Source of the DNA: Chenopodium formosanum
Lineage: Eukaryota > Streptophyta > Magnoliopsida > Caryophyllales > Amaranthaceae
Assembly (NCBI GenBank): GCA_024500155.1
Contig: CM044873.1
Coordinates: 2,547,001-2,611,000 of the forward strand
DNA: 64,000 bases
Reading direction: 5' to 3'
Made by a program: the position numbers and the translations under genes. Below are positions 13,579-25,172 of this stretch, one piece after another (position 1 is the first letter of the stretch; the number at the start of each line of letters is the position of its first letter). Under the pieces are notes generated by a model. It did no database searches, was not told the DNA's origin, and was given only the letters and a program-made list of their open reading frames with translations.

Positions 13579-14483
13579 CAACTCAGTATGGATATCTAAT
13601 ATAACAGTTTTCAAACAAAAAATATTCTCTGCTAATCGATTTTAATTCATATACTGTCAACTCAGACACGATGTATAAGCTTAAGTTGAATTGAAAAGTG
13701 TGGCTATGTATTTAAAATGTCCTTGAATAGCTTGACACAGTCTCCACACATGCATTAGAATTACAATCAATATAATTAAGATAACCAGATGTCATAATCT
13801 TAACCCCTAATTTAAGACTTCTTACAAAATAATCATCATTGTTAATACTAATATTATAACATACTATACTATACAAACCAATTGAGATGACCACACCATC
13901 AATTATGCCGGCCATGGAGCAAAAGTTTTTACAACATAAAAAGCCTTTCCTTTGAAAACAAACCAATAGCAAGTTGACACTAATGATAATGACTATTAAT
14001 TATACACCATTACCTTAAACCAAAACCTCTCTAGGCGATGACCCCAGCCTAAAGCCTACATTATATTATTTCAACAAATTTTCTAACACTATCTTTCAAA
14101 ATTAACCCAAATTGGAGTATATACTCTTCCCCCACATACTTCGCAATTCATAAAACCCTGTAATTAATTACAGATTTTTAAAACTTACTTTTTTACCATC
14201 ATAAAACCACCTTAGAAAGGTTGGACTAAGGTCACATACTTGCAATGACCAATGCAAGGGTTTATTCATTCACCTTATTTAAATTTTGTTTGGGTAATAT
14301 AAGTTCTGATTAAAGGTTTAGTAAAGGTTACTCGTACTCAACTTCTTAAAATCAAAACTAAAAGCTCTAATAATGTCTAACAAGTTCAGTTTAGTTCAAA
14401 TAATGTCTAACAAGTTCAGTTCAGTTCAGTTCAGTTCAAATAATGTCTAGCTAGTTCTGCACATCTGTTTAGTCTAGTTTAGT

Positions 14484-14632
14484 TTAGGGTCTGTTCTCTT
14501 TAGCTTATTTTCAGTTCAATTCAGCTCCAATCAGTTCATGATTTCCTTCTCTCATAAACAATTCATTTTAGCTTTATTCAGTTCAGCTCCAATCAGTTCA
14601 ATTCAGTTCAGCTCCAATCAGTTTAATAAATA
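14484..14632. mobile_element. MITE-like copy of the CAGTTCAGCTCCAATCAG family
   Basis: The stretch starts AGGGTCTGTTCTCTTTAGC and contains repeated CAGTTCAGCTCCAATCAGTTC blocks flanking TTTCCTTCTCTCATAAACAATTCATTTTAGC. It matches, in reverse complement, the repeats at 47150-47361 and 55481-55647. The right end is unclear, and related words extend left to about 14370. Confidence 0.5.
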
Positions 14633-14812
14633 AGTTAGCTCAAATAATGAAAATAATGTGATGAATATGTTACACCTTAATGAGCAAGTATTATGGTAAT
14701 AAGGCGTTACAATACAACATACATTAAACTTGAACAAGAAAGGCAAGACAGACAGGTCATTATGACGAAATGAACCAACTATTCCATATGAAACACCCCC
14801 CTGTCCTCCTCC

Positions 14813-14820
14813 TATATAAA
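14813..14820 (+). promoter_or_regulatory. TATA box of the DUF1685 gene
   Basis: TATATAAA lies 89 nt before the start codon at 14909, followed by a CT-rich leader, as in a typical plant core promoter. Confidence 0.7.
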
Positions 14821-14908
14821 CACTGATACTCAACCCTCATTTTCTCTCTCCTCATTCTACTCCCTTCCCTCCGCTCCACCCCCCCTCTCAAAAAACACCC
14901 TCCCCCTC

Positions 14909-16644
14909 ATGGGGACCCACACCGCCTTAACCCAACACCACCACCACAAGCGCAACCCACCAAGGCGCAAACCCACCCCGCTCGTGAAGCAGAACTCATG
15001 GTCACCTGACTCAGCACGAGAAGAATTATGGCTCCGTCGCAAAGAACAGATTGGACGACGTCGTTCCAAGAGTCTTACTGATGAGGATTTGGATGAACTT
15101 AAAGCCTGTTTTGAACTCGGGTTTAGGTTTGACCCGAATGAGCCTCAACCCGATCAGAGGCTGTCCAGCACTCTCCCTGCTTTGGAGTTTTACTATGCTG
15201 TTAACAAGAACTATAACGACACCGTTTTGAAGTCCAATAAGTCGTCGTCGTCTTCGTCGTTGTCGTCGCAGATTGGTACTGCTTCGTCGTCGGAAAGTGA
15301 TCTTTCTCTCTCCTCTCCTATTGGCAGTCCTCTCATTATTTGCCCTGGTATTTAATTCCTTTAATTTCTTTCATCATTTATTGATTTAATTATAATTTAA
15401 TTTAATTCCATAATTTAACGTCGGTTTTATTTTTCATGTGTTAGAATTTTTCTCGTGTCATTGTGTTAGAGTTTTTCATGTGTGCGTTTTAATTTAATTT
15501 TTTTTGGTAATAAAGAAAAATAAAAAATGAAAATTAATGAAGCGAGATTTCCGGCGCATATTCATGATTACTTTCTTAGTTGTGTCACGAATTATGCCCC
15601 TTCCTTTAATACAAAAACAATCATAGCGTATAATGTATGGTTTTTATTTTCGTTACTTATTAATTTGAGTTATTGTATGAAACAAGTTAATTCGAATATT
15701 CGGATTTTGAACTATAAAGTACTCAATATATTAATTGTGTTAAAAGTTGAAAGTTTGGTGCAATTTAAAGGAAGTCGTTTGAATTTCAAATGGAGTTGAT
15801 TGTCCGAATTGAATCCTCTTGATGATAGAATATCATTTGCTGCTAATCAGCTATTTGGAAATTAAAATTAAAATGGTATATTAAATTTATTGTGAAATAA
15901 ACTGCTGGAAGTTTAGTGAAGTAACATTTACATAAAATGGAACTTTATGGTATACAATTTGACTTTTAATAATGGTGAGAATTTGTATGTGTGTGACTCG
16001 TAATCATCATAACCCAACATGTAAATTTAAATTAATTTTATTTTTCTATCAGATGAATTTTGAGATAGGCCGTGTAAAACTTTGTCACATGACATGAAAT
16101 AAATTTTGAGATTTTTTTACCGAATATTATTATCATTTGCCGAGTATTAAGATTCGATAATTGAAAAAGGGGATTACTAATGTGAATGAAGTAATCATAC
16201 AAGTCGTATCTTTAATAAAACTATTAAATGTACGTAATTTTAAAAAAGATACGTAGTGCATTAATTTAAAATACGCGTACGTAGTAATATATTTATGATA
16301 AAATCCTATGTCATTTAATGTTACTGTCAGTTTATTTTTGTATTCTACGGACTATAGAGTACTTCTTTATGGTTATATGTCTTATACTACGTACTTTATT
16401 TTGTTACAAAGTTTTTTTTTCTTATGAAGTTTTAAGAGAAAGGTTTAAACACGAAAATCGTACCAACTTATACTAAGTACTTGTTATAGTAGGAGTACTA
16501 GCAAAGCAAATTATTAAACATGCTCTTTATTTGACATTCTCCCTAAATGCATGCCAATTAGATTATCATTATTGTTTGCACAATTAGACATCCAACCCAT
16601 AATCACGACAATGTTGTACTCCATGCATGCAATAACTTTCATCA

Positions 16645-16731
<87 letters not shown>

Positions 16732-16784
16732 ATATGTATATATATATATGTATGTATGTATGTATATATATATATGTATGTATG

Positions 16785-16841
<57 letters not shown>

Positions 16842-17056
16842 CACCTCCTATATTTATATACCAAATGTTTAATGTGGACTATGCGTAGTTTATTAACAAC
16901 ATTTTTTTTTTTGCTAAGCTAATTAAGTTGTACGTCGATAATTAATGATGGATTATACATATGATCGGTGATGCAGGTGATGATCCGAAGACAATTAAGA
17001 CAAGGTTGAGGCATTGGGCACAGGTGGTTGCTTGTTCGGTGAAGCACTCATGGTGA
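14909..17056 (+). CDS. DUF1685 family protein, two exons, 172 aa
   Basis: Seen: exon 1 is 14909-15347 and exon 2 is 16977-17056 (519 nt together). The donor is CCTG|GTATTT and the acceptor is GATGCAG|GTGATG; the join reads ICPGDDPKTIKTRLRHWAQVV. The protein has a basic, His/Arg-rich N-terminus (about 1-60), the conserved core KSLTDEDLDELKACFELGF plus ALEFYYAVNKNY (about 54-107), a long serine run (about 112-140) and the conserved tail RLRHWAQVVACSVKHSW. Known: these blocks define plant DUF1685 proteins, whose biochemical role is not established. I therefore assign no function. The 1.6-kb intron holds a long TA repeat. The start codon is the first ATG after a clear TATA box. Confidence 0.9.
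16648..16838. repeat. (TA)n microsatellite with (TATG)n interruptions
   Basis: About 190 bp of nearly pure TA, broken by TATG/TGTA blocks in the centre. It lies in the intron of the DUF1685 gene. Reading frames of poly-Ile/Tyr across it are artefacts of the repeat. Confidence 0.97.
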
Positions 17057-18445
17057 TGGAGCTGCTTAAAGGGGGGGTTAATTAGTGTTGTGCATAACCA
17101 GGAACAACAATATAGCTTATATGTAGCAAAATTAACCCAAACAACCTTAGACAAAATGGAGATATATTGACCAGTTTAATTTTATGCCAAACTTAATAGT
17201 GTTACTAATCTCAGTTCTCATCTATTTTTTCCTTTATGGCAAAAGGAAAAACTATAGTTAGATGTTATGTATCTCTATTGATGTGAACCAAATTTTGGTC
17301 AATTTATAATATCGTAATTTTTAGTGGGTCTTAATTTAAATGGGTCTTTATTTTAATGGTTCTTTCTTTGTGGTTTAAAATAATTTTTGAAAAAAAAAAA
17401 GTTTTAATTTTTAAAAACCAACAATTTTTTTTTTTTTTTTTTTTTTTGAAACGAACAAAAAACTTTGATGTGTGAGGTGGCAAATAGTGAAAATGGGGTT
17501 CCATTTCAAAAATACAGCTGGGTTTCTGACCTGTAAAAGTGATTGCTTTGCATGACTATGCAAGATATTCTGTCCAATGGAGTAGTACGTAGTAGTAGTA
17601 TAAACATAGTCGTTCTCAAAACCATAAAGTAGTCTAGCAAATAATCATTGGGTGTTTGGATTTAATAAATTATGGGGTCTTCATGGAATCTTTGAGTCCA
17701 AGTGTTGTAGGCGGCTAAAGGCGCGCTATACATTTGCCATATACTGATATACATGTATTATACTAGTACTTTGTAGTCATTTGTCCATATATATTATACT
17801 GGTATCATCATAATGTCGAAAGTTTGCATCAAAAAATAATGTTGTAAGTATCTTTTCAAAGAAAAAGGAAAAAAAGAGGTAACACAAAGCATTAAAATTG
17901 GATTAGCTGCGCTAGAAAGGCTAGACTACTAAAAAAGATATCAGGTATCAGTGAAAATGTTGACAATATCGTATATACTTAAAAGTGACATTTTCGAAAT
18001 GTGGTTCTAGCTTTAATTTCCCCCCGCTTAGTCCTTCTCTTTCACTTACTTCTCATGGAGTATACATGCATGCCAATGATGATTTTGGGCTGATTATTCA
18101 TGATACAATTAAAACTACGTTATCTTTAGTTTATTACCGGTTGTATAGAGTTTGTATTAGCAATAGTTATATTCATAACATACAACATAAGATGAATCTA
18201 ACAAAAGCTGTATCACTTGATTCATTTTTGTTTTCAAATATATCCCTCAACTATGGTCAAAGGCTATTCAAAAATGGATATTAAAATCATACCATAAAAA
18301 TTTGTAGACTTGAACACCATATATTTTGTTAAGTGAACATGCCCCTTAATTGTATATACATTCCCTTTTTTGGAAATTATATTTGTGGAAGGTAAAGTAA
18401 TAATGAAGATCATTTATGTTCTTAAACTCTTTAATTGAATCTAAT

Positions 18446-18490
<45 letters not shown>

Positions 18491-21400
18491 TTGAACAAAT
18501 TAATTATTTCTTCTTTCCCGGACTTGCTCTCATTTTCACCATATTTCACCTTACTATTGATGCAACCCGTGTATTGACTAGTTTGATTGCAAGCTCTTAA
18601 TGAAAGGTTTGATTATGAGTATCAGTAAATAGAGCAACCCTTTTTTTCTTCTTCTTTTTCTTCTTCTTTGGTTGATATAAGCTCAAAGTTGTGAAAACCT
18701 AAAGATATTAAGCAAATCAAACTAGTGTAAAAGATAAAACACAATTAGAATTATATGAACTTCAAATCAGACTAGGGGATAAAATCTTACTTGCACCAAT
18801 GTGTATGTACAAAGACTACAAGAGAGGAAGATGCACCAAGTAGTACTTTGCTAACCTTTTTTATTTTGTTAATCGTAATTTTTATGATATTCAGTTTCGT
18901 TTTTATGTGAACAAATAATATCAAATGAGCACAAAAAATCTCCTAATTGCACATAAAACTTTTCAAATCGGTTATTTTGTTACTCTATATGTACTCTGCA
19001 TTCGGGTGAATATAAAACTTTTCAAATCAGTTATGGCTTATGGGGTGGAATGTGGGTGTAGTGTCCATGCTAAAAATCCTAAAATGACAAGAAGACTACG
19101 TTATCAATTTTTGGGCTGTCAAGCGTTGTTATATTCTCATTGGGCTCAGATTACTATTTGAACTGGACTACATTCGTCGTCTGACATTTGTTAGAATATA
19201 TGATGTTTACTTGGATGTATCCAGTTAGCAATCTTAGCAACTGTTTAAGTGCCGCAAAACTAAAGTAGTTATGGCCTTTGGTTGAGAAACTAGGTTGTTC
19301 TCCTGACTTGAAGATCACAAGATCAAATCCTGTTAAGGACTCTTTAAATCTTTAATAATGGAGAACTTAACACTCCTAAAGAATATAACCTCTAAAGTTG
19401 AACAAAATTGACTAGCGAGAGCTTAGAGGTGTCAGTTCAGTAAAATCATTCTCGTTATCTTTCAAGTGGCATGACAAGTACACTTTTGCTCATCAGCTCA
19501 TGCGCCACTCACTGTGCTTGCGCCAACCTAGGGTTACTCTTATAAAAAAATGAGGTTACTCATACATATAAATGAACATTAATCTTATATAACACACCCC
19601 TCCCACCCTAAAGAGGATAATAAGATTAAATTCGATAAGTTGATTATTGGACTTAGTTTTAAACTGGTACATAATCAATTATAGTAGACTATACCTAATG
19701 GTAGTAAAATTACTTCAATATATTTTAAACTAGAAAACTAAAGAATAAGAGTTCGCTCGCGTCAATGCTACAAGCCTACAAGTAGACAAGCTTTAGGAGG
19801 TTCAAAATTAATATACTCCTTTTGTCCCACAATAATTGACACGGCCAAATTTTGCACACATATCGATGTACTAGTTTAACCTTATAAAATATATAAGTAA
19901 ATATTAATAAAAAATTATATAAAAAAGTTATTTTTATGAAACTTTATATGAATACCTATCATTTTTTTTTTTTTTTTTTTTGAGAAATATATGAATACCT
20001 ATCTAGCTAACAACCATAAAATATGTTGTTATTATGTTAACAAAAAAACCCATCATGAATAGTAAAAAAAAATCCAACGTATCAATTATTCTAGGATTAA
20101 GGGACTATGAAGTATATAAAATTCTCGTAATTAAGTAATCTTGCAAATATCTGTAAAAGCTCACACCAAAGTGAACAAACCCATCAAGTCAACTACAGTA
20201 CAGTAGATATCAAAATGAGCTCTTTTTTTTTAAATAAAAAAAAAAAAAAAAAAACAATCAAAATCAGCTCTTTAAATTAGTACTGTACGAAATTTCAATC
20301 TTGTTTGACAATAAACTTATGGTACCATACTTCCAAGGATGCCCTTAATAAGTTAATTTGATACAAGTTCACTATCTTTCATTCACTCCAACACCTCATG
20401 AGAGTCTCCAGTATAATTATTGGACGGTGAAAAATGACAAAAGGGTACTGCTAAAATAAGTGTTTCAAATTAAATTTAAACTCGTGTTACATGTTCATAT
20501 TGTGTTAACACATCAAAACAGTACGTATATATGGTCATCATACTACAGCACCGGCATGCTTAGAAGACTAGAAGGGATCAAATCTTAACTTATACTTCCA
20601 TTTTCAACGTCTCACCAACTAAAACAACAAATTTCAATCCTATACTTCTAGTTTCGTTCTAGAGATATTAATTATTAAAGTTAAATCAATATGCATCATA
20701 AATCCATAATATTAAAATAATTATAAAAGCGGAAATTATAGGACCATTCTATAGTTTTATAGCACACTGATAGCCTTGATAGGTTACCAGAAAATATAAC
20801 CGTGGTCCGTGGCCAATAGAGAGATATTCGTATACTTGCTTGTATTGTGCAAACCGGATATACTTTGGCGTGGTCGTTTGATTGAATATAAAAACAAATA
20901 TTTATAGAAAGTTTATACTCTATATTTGGTTAAAGTTTCACATTGATATACATACTCAATTAAAATGTAACGCTTAAATCAAACAGGGGATGTAAGAATT
21001 GAGACAAGTTGTCTAGTTAATCGTGGGGGAGTGAAGTGAAGTAACTAATTAACAATTCCTTTCACTCCCTTAAACACATACAAATATTATGGAAGTTCCA
21101 CTGATCTAGGTTTATACTTTTATGTTTTTCAATTAAAGGGCATCTATTCTCCTTATTTTATTTTATTTTTTTTAAATTTTGTTTTTCATGTCAACCAAAC
21201 AACTTGCACTTAAAATAAAAAAATAAAAAAAAATAAAAAATTACTTTTGTTGAGGTCACAAATTCACAGTAGCTCAATTTAATAACCTTTATTCTCATTT
21301 ACAACTTGATAATAAGGTGACATTTAATAACCATAAACCTCATTCAGACATCTAAGATCTAACTAATTTTTATTTGTATGAAACTTTGATAGATAATAAG

Positions 21401-23583
21401 GTTATCAACGAAATACATTATGAAAAGGCAAAATAAGGTATAAAGGTGAAATAATATGTGATTTTCTTAAAAATGAAAAAGACAAAGATATAAAGTGAAA
21501 GATAGAAGCTATCTAACAATTTGAATATGCACATAGTAGTCTCCAACATGCATATTGTTGTTATGCATTTTTTACTTACAACGGTTATTTCATACATCTA
21601 AGTCATTCTACTCTATTAGTTATCTTACATAACCATTAATTATCATCACACGGCTATAAATTGCTTATTATTCTTGTAGTTATTAACTTATTATATGGGG
21701 TACTATTTTTTATTGGTTGGGATACGATTTATTAAATCTATAGTTCAAACACATAACTTATCTCAAATGATTATACAAATTATCTACTAAATTTTGTTAT
21801 GATGATTAAAAATTAATCAAAATGGTAAGGGCATGCAAGATTACAAGGTAATGATAACCTTATTAAAAAGCAAGAAAAGTAAAGTAGTAGAAAAATGGTG
21901 TCACAATCGAAGCCGAAAGAAGTTTATGTTAATCTTTTTGCATAAGAAACCATTCCATATGCAATGGAATGGGTTAGGTGGAATAAGGAATTGCTCTTAT
22001 TTCCAACAAGAATTTATTGCCTGCCGTCTAGATTGTACACGTGGCATGAATCCAGATCATTACCAATTTCTACACTCTTTCAGAAATTTTATAAGAACCT
22101 TCTTTTATAAATGAAAAGTATGAAAACATTGCAATTTAATATGCTTGCACTAATAAAATCTTATTATACCCCACATTTGACATTTCATGGATAAACTAGT
22201 TAAACATATCACAACCCTCATATATATATATTTTTTTATCACCTCTCTATTTCACCAATCAAATTTTGCACTACATATGTTGAATTGAATTTGTGATTTC
22301 CACTTCTAATTTCTAAAATTTAATATTTTCTTCGTTTTTTGAAAGTGTATCAGCTTGATGTGATCACATCTTAGGATTTTAAGTGGGCGATTTGATTCGA
22401 GAAAAAAATTGTGCAAAACTTGTTGACATAATAGTAATGATTAAACAATTAGATTAATAATTTATTTAGAATAAGGGAAACGAAAAGATTATGTGATAAA
22501 CTTATAAATAGAGATGGAGAAGATGAAAGGAGAAACACACAACACAAAGTAATATATTTCAAGGAAAAAAAAAAAGAAAAGAAATGGTACAATTAATAAA
22601 TGATCAAATATGGAAAGTGATGTGCTATTGAGAAAGTAGTTTTATACAAAGTATTTTTATATGTTTATGGACTAATAAGAATTTATTGTAACTCATTTTG
22701 GTTGTAAATTGAACTTGAAAGTTCTTTATCAAATTTTCGATATGAATTTACTTCCATCTTGTTCTACAAAAAAGTGAAGATAGGTTTAAACAAAACAAAA
22801 TATAATTCTTTCTCCATATGTTAACATACTTTTCTATTGTTTACTAATTCTACCACTTTATATTTAGTGTTCTATAAATATTGCCTTACTTTATTTTTGA
22901 CTCATTCTCTCAAGAAACTTCAAATTCCAAGTATTGGAGTCTTCTACAAAAAAATATATAAAATAAATAAATTTAAACCTAGTATTGAAGTAGTGAATGA
23001 AAGCATTCTTCATTTACTGAACATCAAAAATAAATATTTCAAACCAATAATTCTTATTATACAACCGATTATACCTTATTATACCAACAAGCACATGAAA
23101 AAAAAAAACCCAAAACCTTTAGCTGTACTACATTATGTCATATAATTCGTATATTGCAAGACTGAAAACCCTAATAAAAAAAAAATTACTTGTACATATA
23201 CTAATTGGTACAATAATTACTCTAAAATAGTCAACAATAAACCACAATGCAACCATGCACACTTTTTTTATCAAGAAAATCCAAACTTCTAATTATTTGC
23301 AAGTTGTATAATTAAACAAATGAAAAATGACAATAGCAATTAAAATAAATTGTAAAAAATAGTGTCTTCTTCCAAGTTCCTTAAAAACGTCAACATGACA
23401 CGGCTTTATCTAAGATTATACTGTATACTCGTAGTAGTTGTTGCCAACTTCAATTTCCCATTAACAAATTTCAAACCCAACGAAGGTGGAGAACTTACTC
23501 ACTTTTAATAATTAATTTTTTATTTTTAAATTATTAATATTCAAACATGACTTTGGAAAATTAAAGAAGAAAAAAGAGATTAA
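17057..23583. other. Gene-poor spacer of 6.5 kb
   Basis: It begins with the probable 3' UTR of the DUF1685 gene. It then holds T and A homopolymers (about 17419-17447, 18447-18489, 19962-19980, 20235-20253), a Stowaway-like element (19816-20112) and otherwise unremarkable AT-rich DNA. Short open frames at 21833-22114 and 22837-23145 have no recognisable features and are probably chance. Confidence 0.6.
19816..20112. mobile_element. Stowaway-like MITE (degenerate)
   Basis: Terminal inverted repeats: left CTCCTTTTGTCCCACAATAA, right complement CTTCATAGTCCCTTAATC, with an ATAATTGA(C/T)AC block shared just inside each end. The flanks are TA on both sides, as for Tc1/mariner-derived Stowaway elements. 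It is non-coding, about 297 bp. Confidence 0.6.
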
Positions 23584-23629
23584 GAAGCTTTCTAGAACAC
23601 CCTGTTTTGTCAAGTCACTTTCTATAAAT
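23584..23629 (+). promoter_or_regulatory. Heat-shock-element-like site and TATA box upstream of the HsfB1 gene
   Basis: GAAGCTTTCTAGAAC at 23584-23598 contains a perfect TTCTAGAA head-to-head pair plus an imperfectly spaced third GAA. TATAAAT is at 23623-23629. Together they look like a heat-inducible core promoter. A TRIM element starts 24 nt after the TATA box, about where transcription should begin. A weaker TATAAG is at 24787, after the TRIM. Confidence 0.5.
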
Positions 23630-23652
23630 CTCTTACTTTTGAGTTTTGTCTT

Positions 23653-23899
23653 TGACAAATTAATAGACAAGAGTGAATAGAATGGCTTGTATTGCTTGTC
23701 TATTATTCATCAATAGGTTGAGTATTTATACAAAACCTAACCTCATAAGATAGGAAACAATATTCCTAAAAGATATACCATATATCCTAATGATATATTC
23801 TCAAAATAATATCTTAACATAAATATCCTAAATATATTATTCTCTTAAATGATATATACGGAAAATATATCACACATATATTTTCCGATATCTCTAACA
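23653..23899 (-). repeat. TRIM 3' LTR (element is on the minus strand)
   Basis: 247 bp, bounded by TGACAAATTAATAG and TCTCTAACA on the plus strand. It is flanked outside by GTCTT and inside by the purine-rich tract. On the HsfB1 sense strand it contains an ATG (ATGGCTTGTATTGC) opening a frame of about 23 codons, repeated in the other LTR. Confidence 0.9.
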
Positions 23900-24109
23900 C
23901 CCTCCCGCAATCGTAACGGCAGTAACACGAACGTTGCGATTGGAAATTCTTCAAATTGTTGAAGCCGAGATGCACACTCTTGTGATGTCGCCTTCAATTT
24001 TTTTTTTCTTCAATGATGAGAACGTTCATCTTTTCGAACTCATCTGTCATCAATCAAACAGGAACGTCATTCTTTTCGAACCTGCAAATATAATAATTTT
24101 TGGTTTTTC

Positions 24110-24340
24110 CAGAGCAAAACCGAGCTCCAATCAAATATTGGTTTTTCAGAGTAAACCACACTCAAATTTCTTATTGGTCTTTCAAAGTAAACCACACTTA
24201 AATTTCTTATTGGTCTTTGAGAGTAAACCAAACTCGAATTTCTTATTGGTTTTTCAGAGTAAACCGCACTCAAATATCTTATTGGTCTTTCAGAGTAAAC
24301 CACACTCAAATATCTTATTGGGTTTTCTGAGTAAAACCAA
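24110..24340. repeat. 36-bp tandem repeat inside the TRIM
   Basis: About six to seven copies of a 36-bp unit (AGAGTAAACCACACTCAAAT followed by TTCTTATTGGTCTTTC) fill the centre of the element. Because 36 is a multiple of three, frames stay open on both strands and give 12-residue repeats (for example FQSKPHSNFLLV on plus, YSEKPIRNLSVV on minus). I see no known retroelement domain in either reading. Confidence 0.85.
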
Positions 24341-24518
24341 ACTCATATCCAAAGGAGCAAAATCATGCTCGAATAAACTCACAAAAAAGAAAAAAAATTG
24401 CACAGCGGAATTTTTGGGTAAAATTTATGAATCCCGCCGCTGAGTTTAATTTTCTAACCCACCGGCAGGGGGAGAATTTTTGTGAAGTATCCCATGATCT
24501 AACCTGCTCTTGATACCA

Positions 24519-24763
24519 TGACAAATTAGAGAGAAATAGAATAGAATGGCTTGTATTGCTTGTCTATTATTCATCAATAGGTTGAGTATTTATACAAAAC
24601 CTAACCTCATAAGATAGGAAACAATATTCCTAAAAGATATACCATATATCCTAATGATATATTCTCAAAATAATATCTTAACATAAATATCCTAAATATA
24701 TTATTCTCTTAAATGATATATACGGAAAATATATCACACATATATTTTCCGATATCTCTAACA
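24519..24763 (-). repeat. TRIM 5' LTR (element is on the minus strand)
   Basis: 245 bp, from TGACAAATTAGAG to TCTCTAACA on the plus strand. It is next to the primer-binding site at 24503-24518 and followed by the GTCTT duplication at 24764-24768. Confidence 0.9.
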
Positions 24764-24848
24764 GTCTTCGTCTCTATATCTATTTTTATAAGCATTCTAC
24801 GTGAAACATCTGCACATTCTCATTTTACTTCTCTCTCTTTCATATATT

Positions 24849-24898
24849 ATGAGAAAAATATGATCTTGCAAAATCAAGAACTCTTTTCTTCTAATTAG
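24849..24898 (+). promoter_or_regulatory. Two short overlapping uORFs in the HsfB1 leader
   Basis: ATG at 24849 gives a four-codon frame (MRKI, stop at 24861-24863). ATG at 24860 gives MILQNQELFSSN, with stop at 24896-24898. Both lie upstream of the longer uORF at 24949. Known: HsfB1/TBF1 leaders carry uORFs that restrain translation of the main frame. Confidence 0.6.
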
Positions 24899-24948
24899 CA
24901 GGAAAACAGAGGATCAAAAAAAATTAAGGAAAAATCAGAATCTAAATC

Positions 24949-25041
24949 ATGTATTCAGGTTCATTTCTTTCTGGGTTTTATTGTTGGGGATGGGAATTTT
25001 TAACTGCCCTTTTGCTTTTTAGTTGTTCTTCTTCTTCCTAA
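24949..25041 (+). CDS. Candidate conserved-peptide uORF of HsfB1, 30 aa
   Basis: ATG at 24949, TAA at 25039-25041. The peptide begins MYSGSFLSGFYC and has a Trp/Phe/Leu-rich centre, WGWEFLTALLLF, then a Ser-rich end. Known: Arabidopsis HSFB1 (TBF1) has a conserved-peptide uORF annotated as its own locus (At4g36988, from memory) that controls translation during immunity and heat. The size and position fit, and I believe the aromatic core matches the conserved class, but I could not align it. The main start codon is 132 nt further on, leaving room for regulated re-initiation. Confidence 0.7.
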   Translation: MYSGSFLSGFYCWGWEFLTALLLFSCSSSS

Positions 25042-25172
25042 ATTCTTAATCTTTAATTTTTCTAGATTAAATTAGCTATTTTTCTTGATTAAATTCTAGG
25101 TAAAAAACAGAGGAAAACAGGGGATTTTTTTTAATAAAATATATAAATCTTTAGAGTAGTAGTTGAATAAAA

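Larger units (their letters stand above)
11336..14908. other. Spacer between divergent CLASRP-like and DUF1685 genes
   Basis: The two genes are transcribed away from each other, so this spacer contains both promoters. It holds a MITE-like remnant (about 11584-11740), a degenerate copy and three good copies of a tandem repeat (12426-13578), and a region built of AACTGAACTGA-type words (about 14370-14640). I see no coding gene. Confidence 0.7.
23653..24763 (-). mobile_element. TRIM-type non-autonomous LTR retrotransposon, complete, 1111 bp
   Basis: Two LTRs (23653-23899 and 24519-24763) run TG...CA and look identical over about 215 nt, differing only near one end. The 5-bp target-site duplication GTCTT is present at 23648-23652 and 24764-24768. 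Read on the minus strand, the primer-binding site TGGTATCAAGAGCAGG (24503-24518) abuts the LTR and resembles the initiator-Met tRNA 3' end with one extra base. The polypurine tract GCGGGAGGG (23900-23908) abuts the other LTR. The internal part is only about 620 bp, with no gag or pol. The matching LTRs point to a fairly recent insertion. It lies directly upstream of the HsfB1 leader. Confidence 0.92.

Noticed and set aside
16551..16922. Long open frames of Ile/Tyr repeats on both strands
   Set aside because: They are translations of a TA microsatellite inside an intron of the DUF1685 gene.
19270..19345. tRNA-like words (GGTTGAGAAACTAGG, AGATCAAATCC)
   Set aside because: I could not fold a cloverleaf; acceptor and anticodon stems are missing.
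21833..23145. Open frames of 93 and 102 codons in the 17-23.6 kb spacer
   Set aside because: AT-driven composition, no motifs, no promoter or splice context.
23934..24443. 169-codon open frame with 12-residue repeats as a gene
   Set aside because: It lies wholly inside the TRIM and is kept open by a 36-bp tandem repeat; no domain and no promoter of its own.
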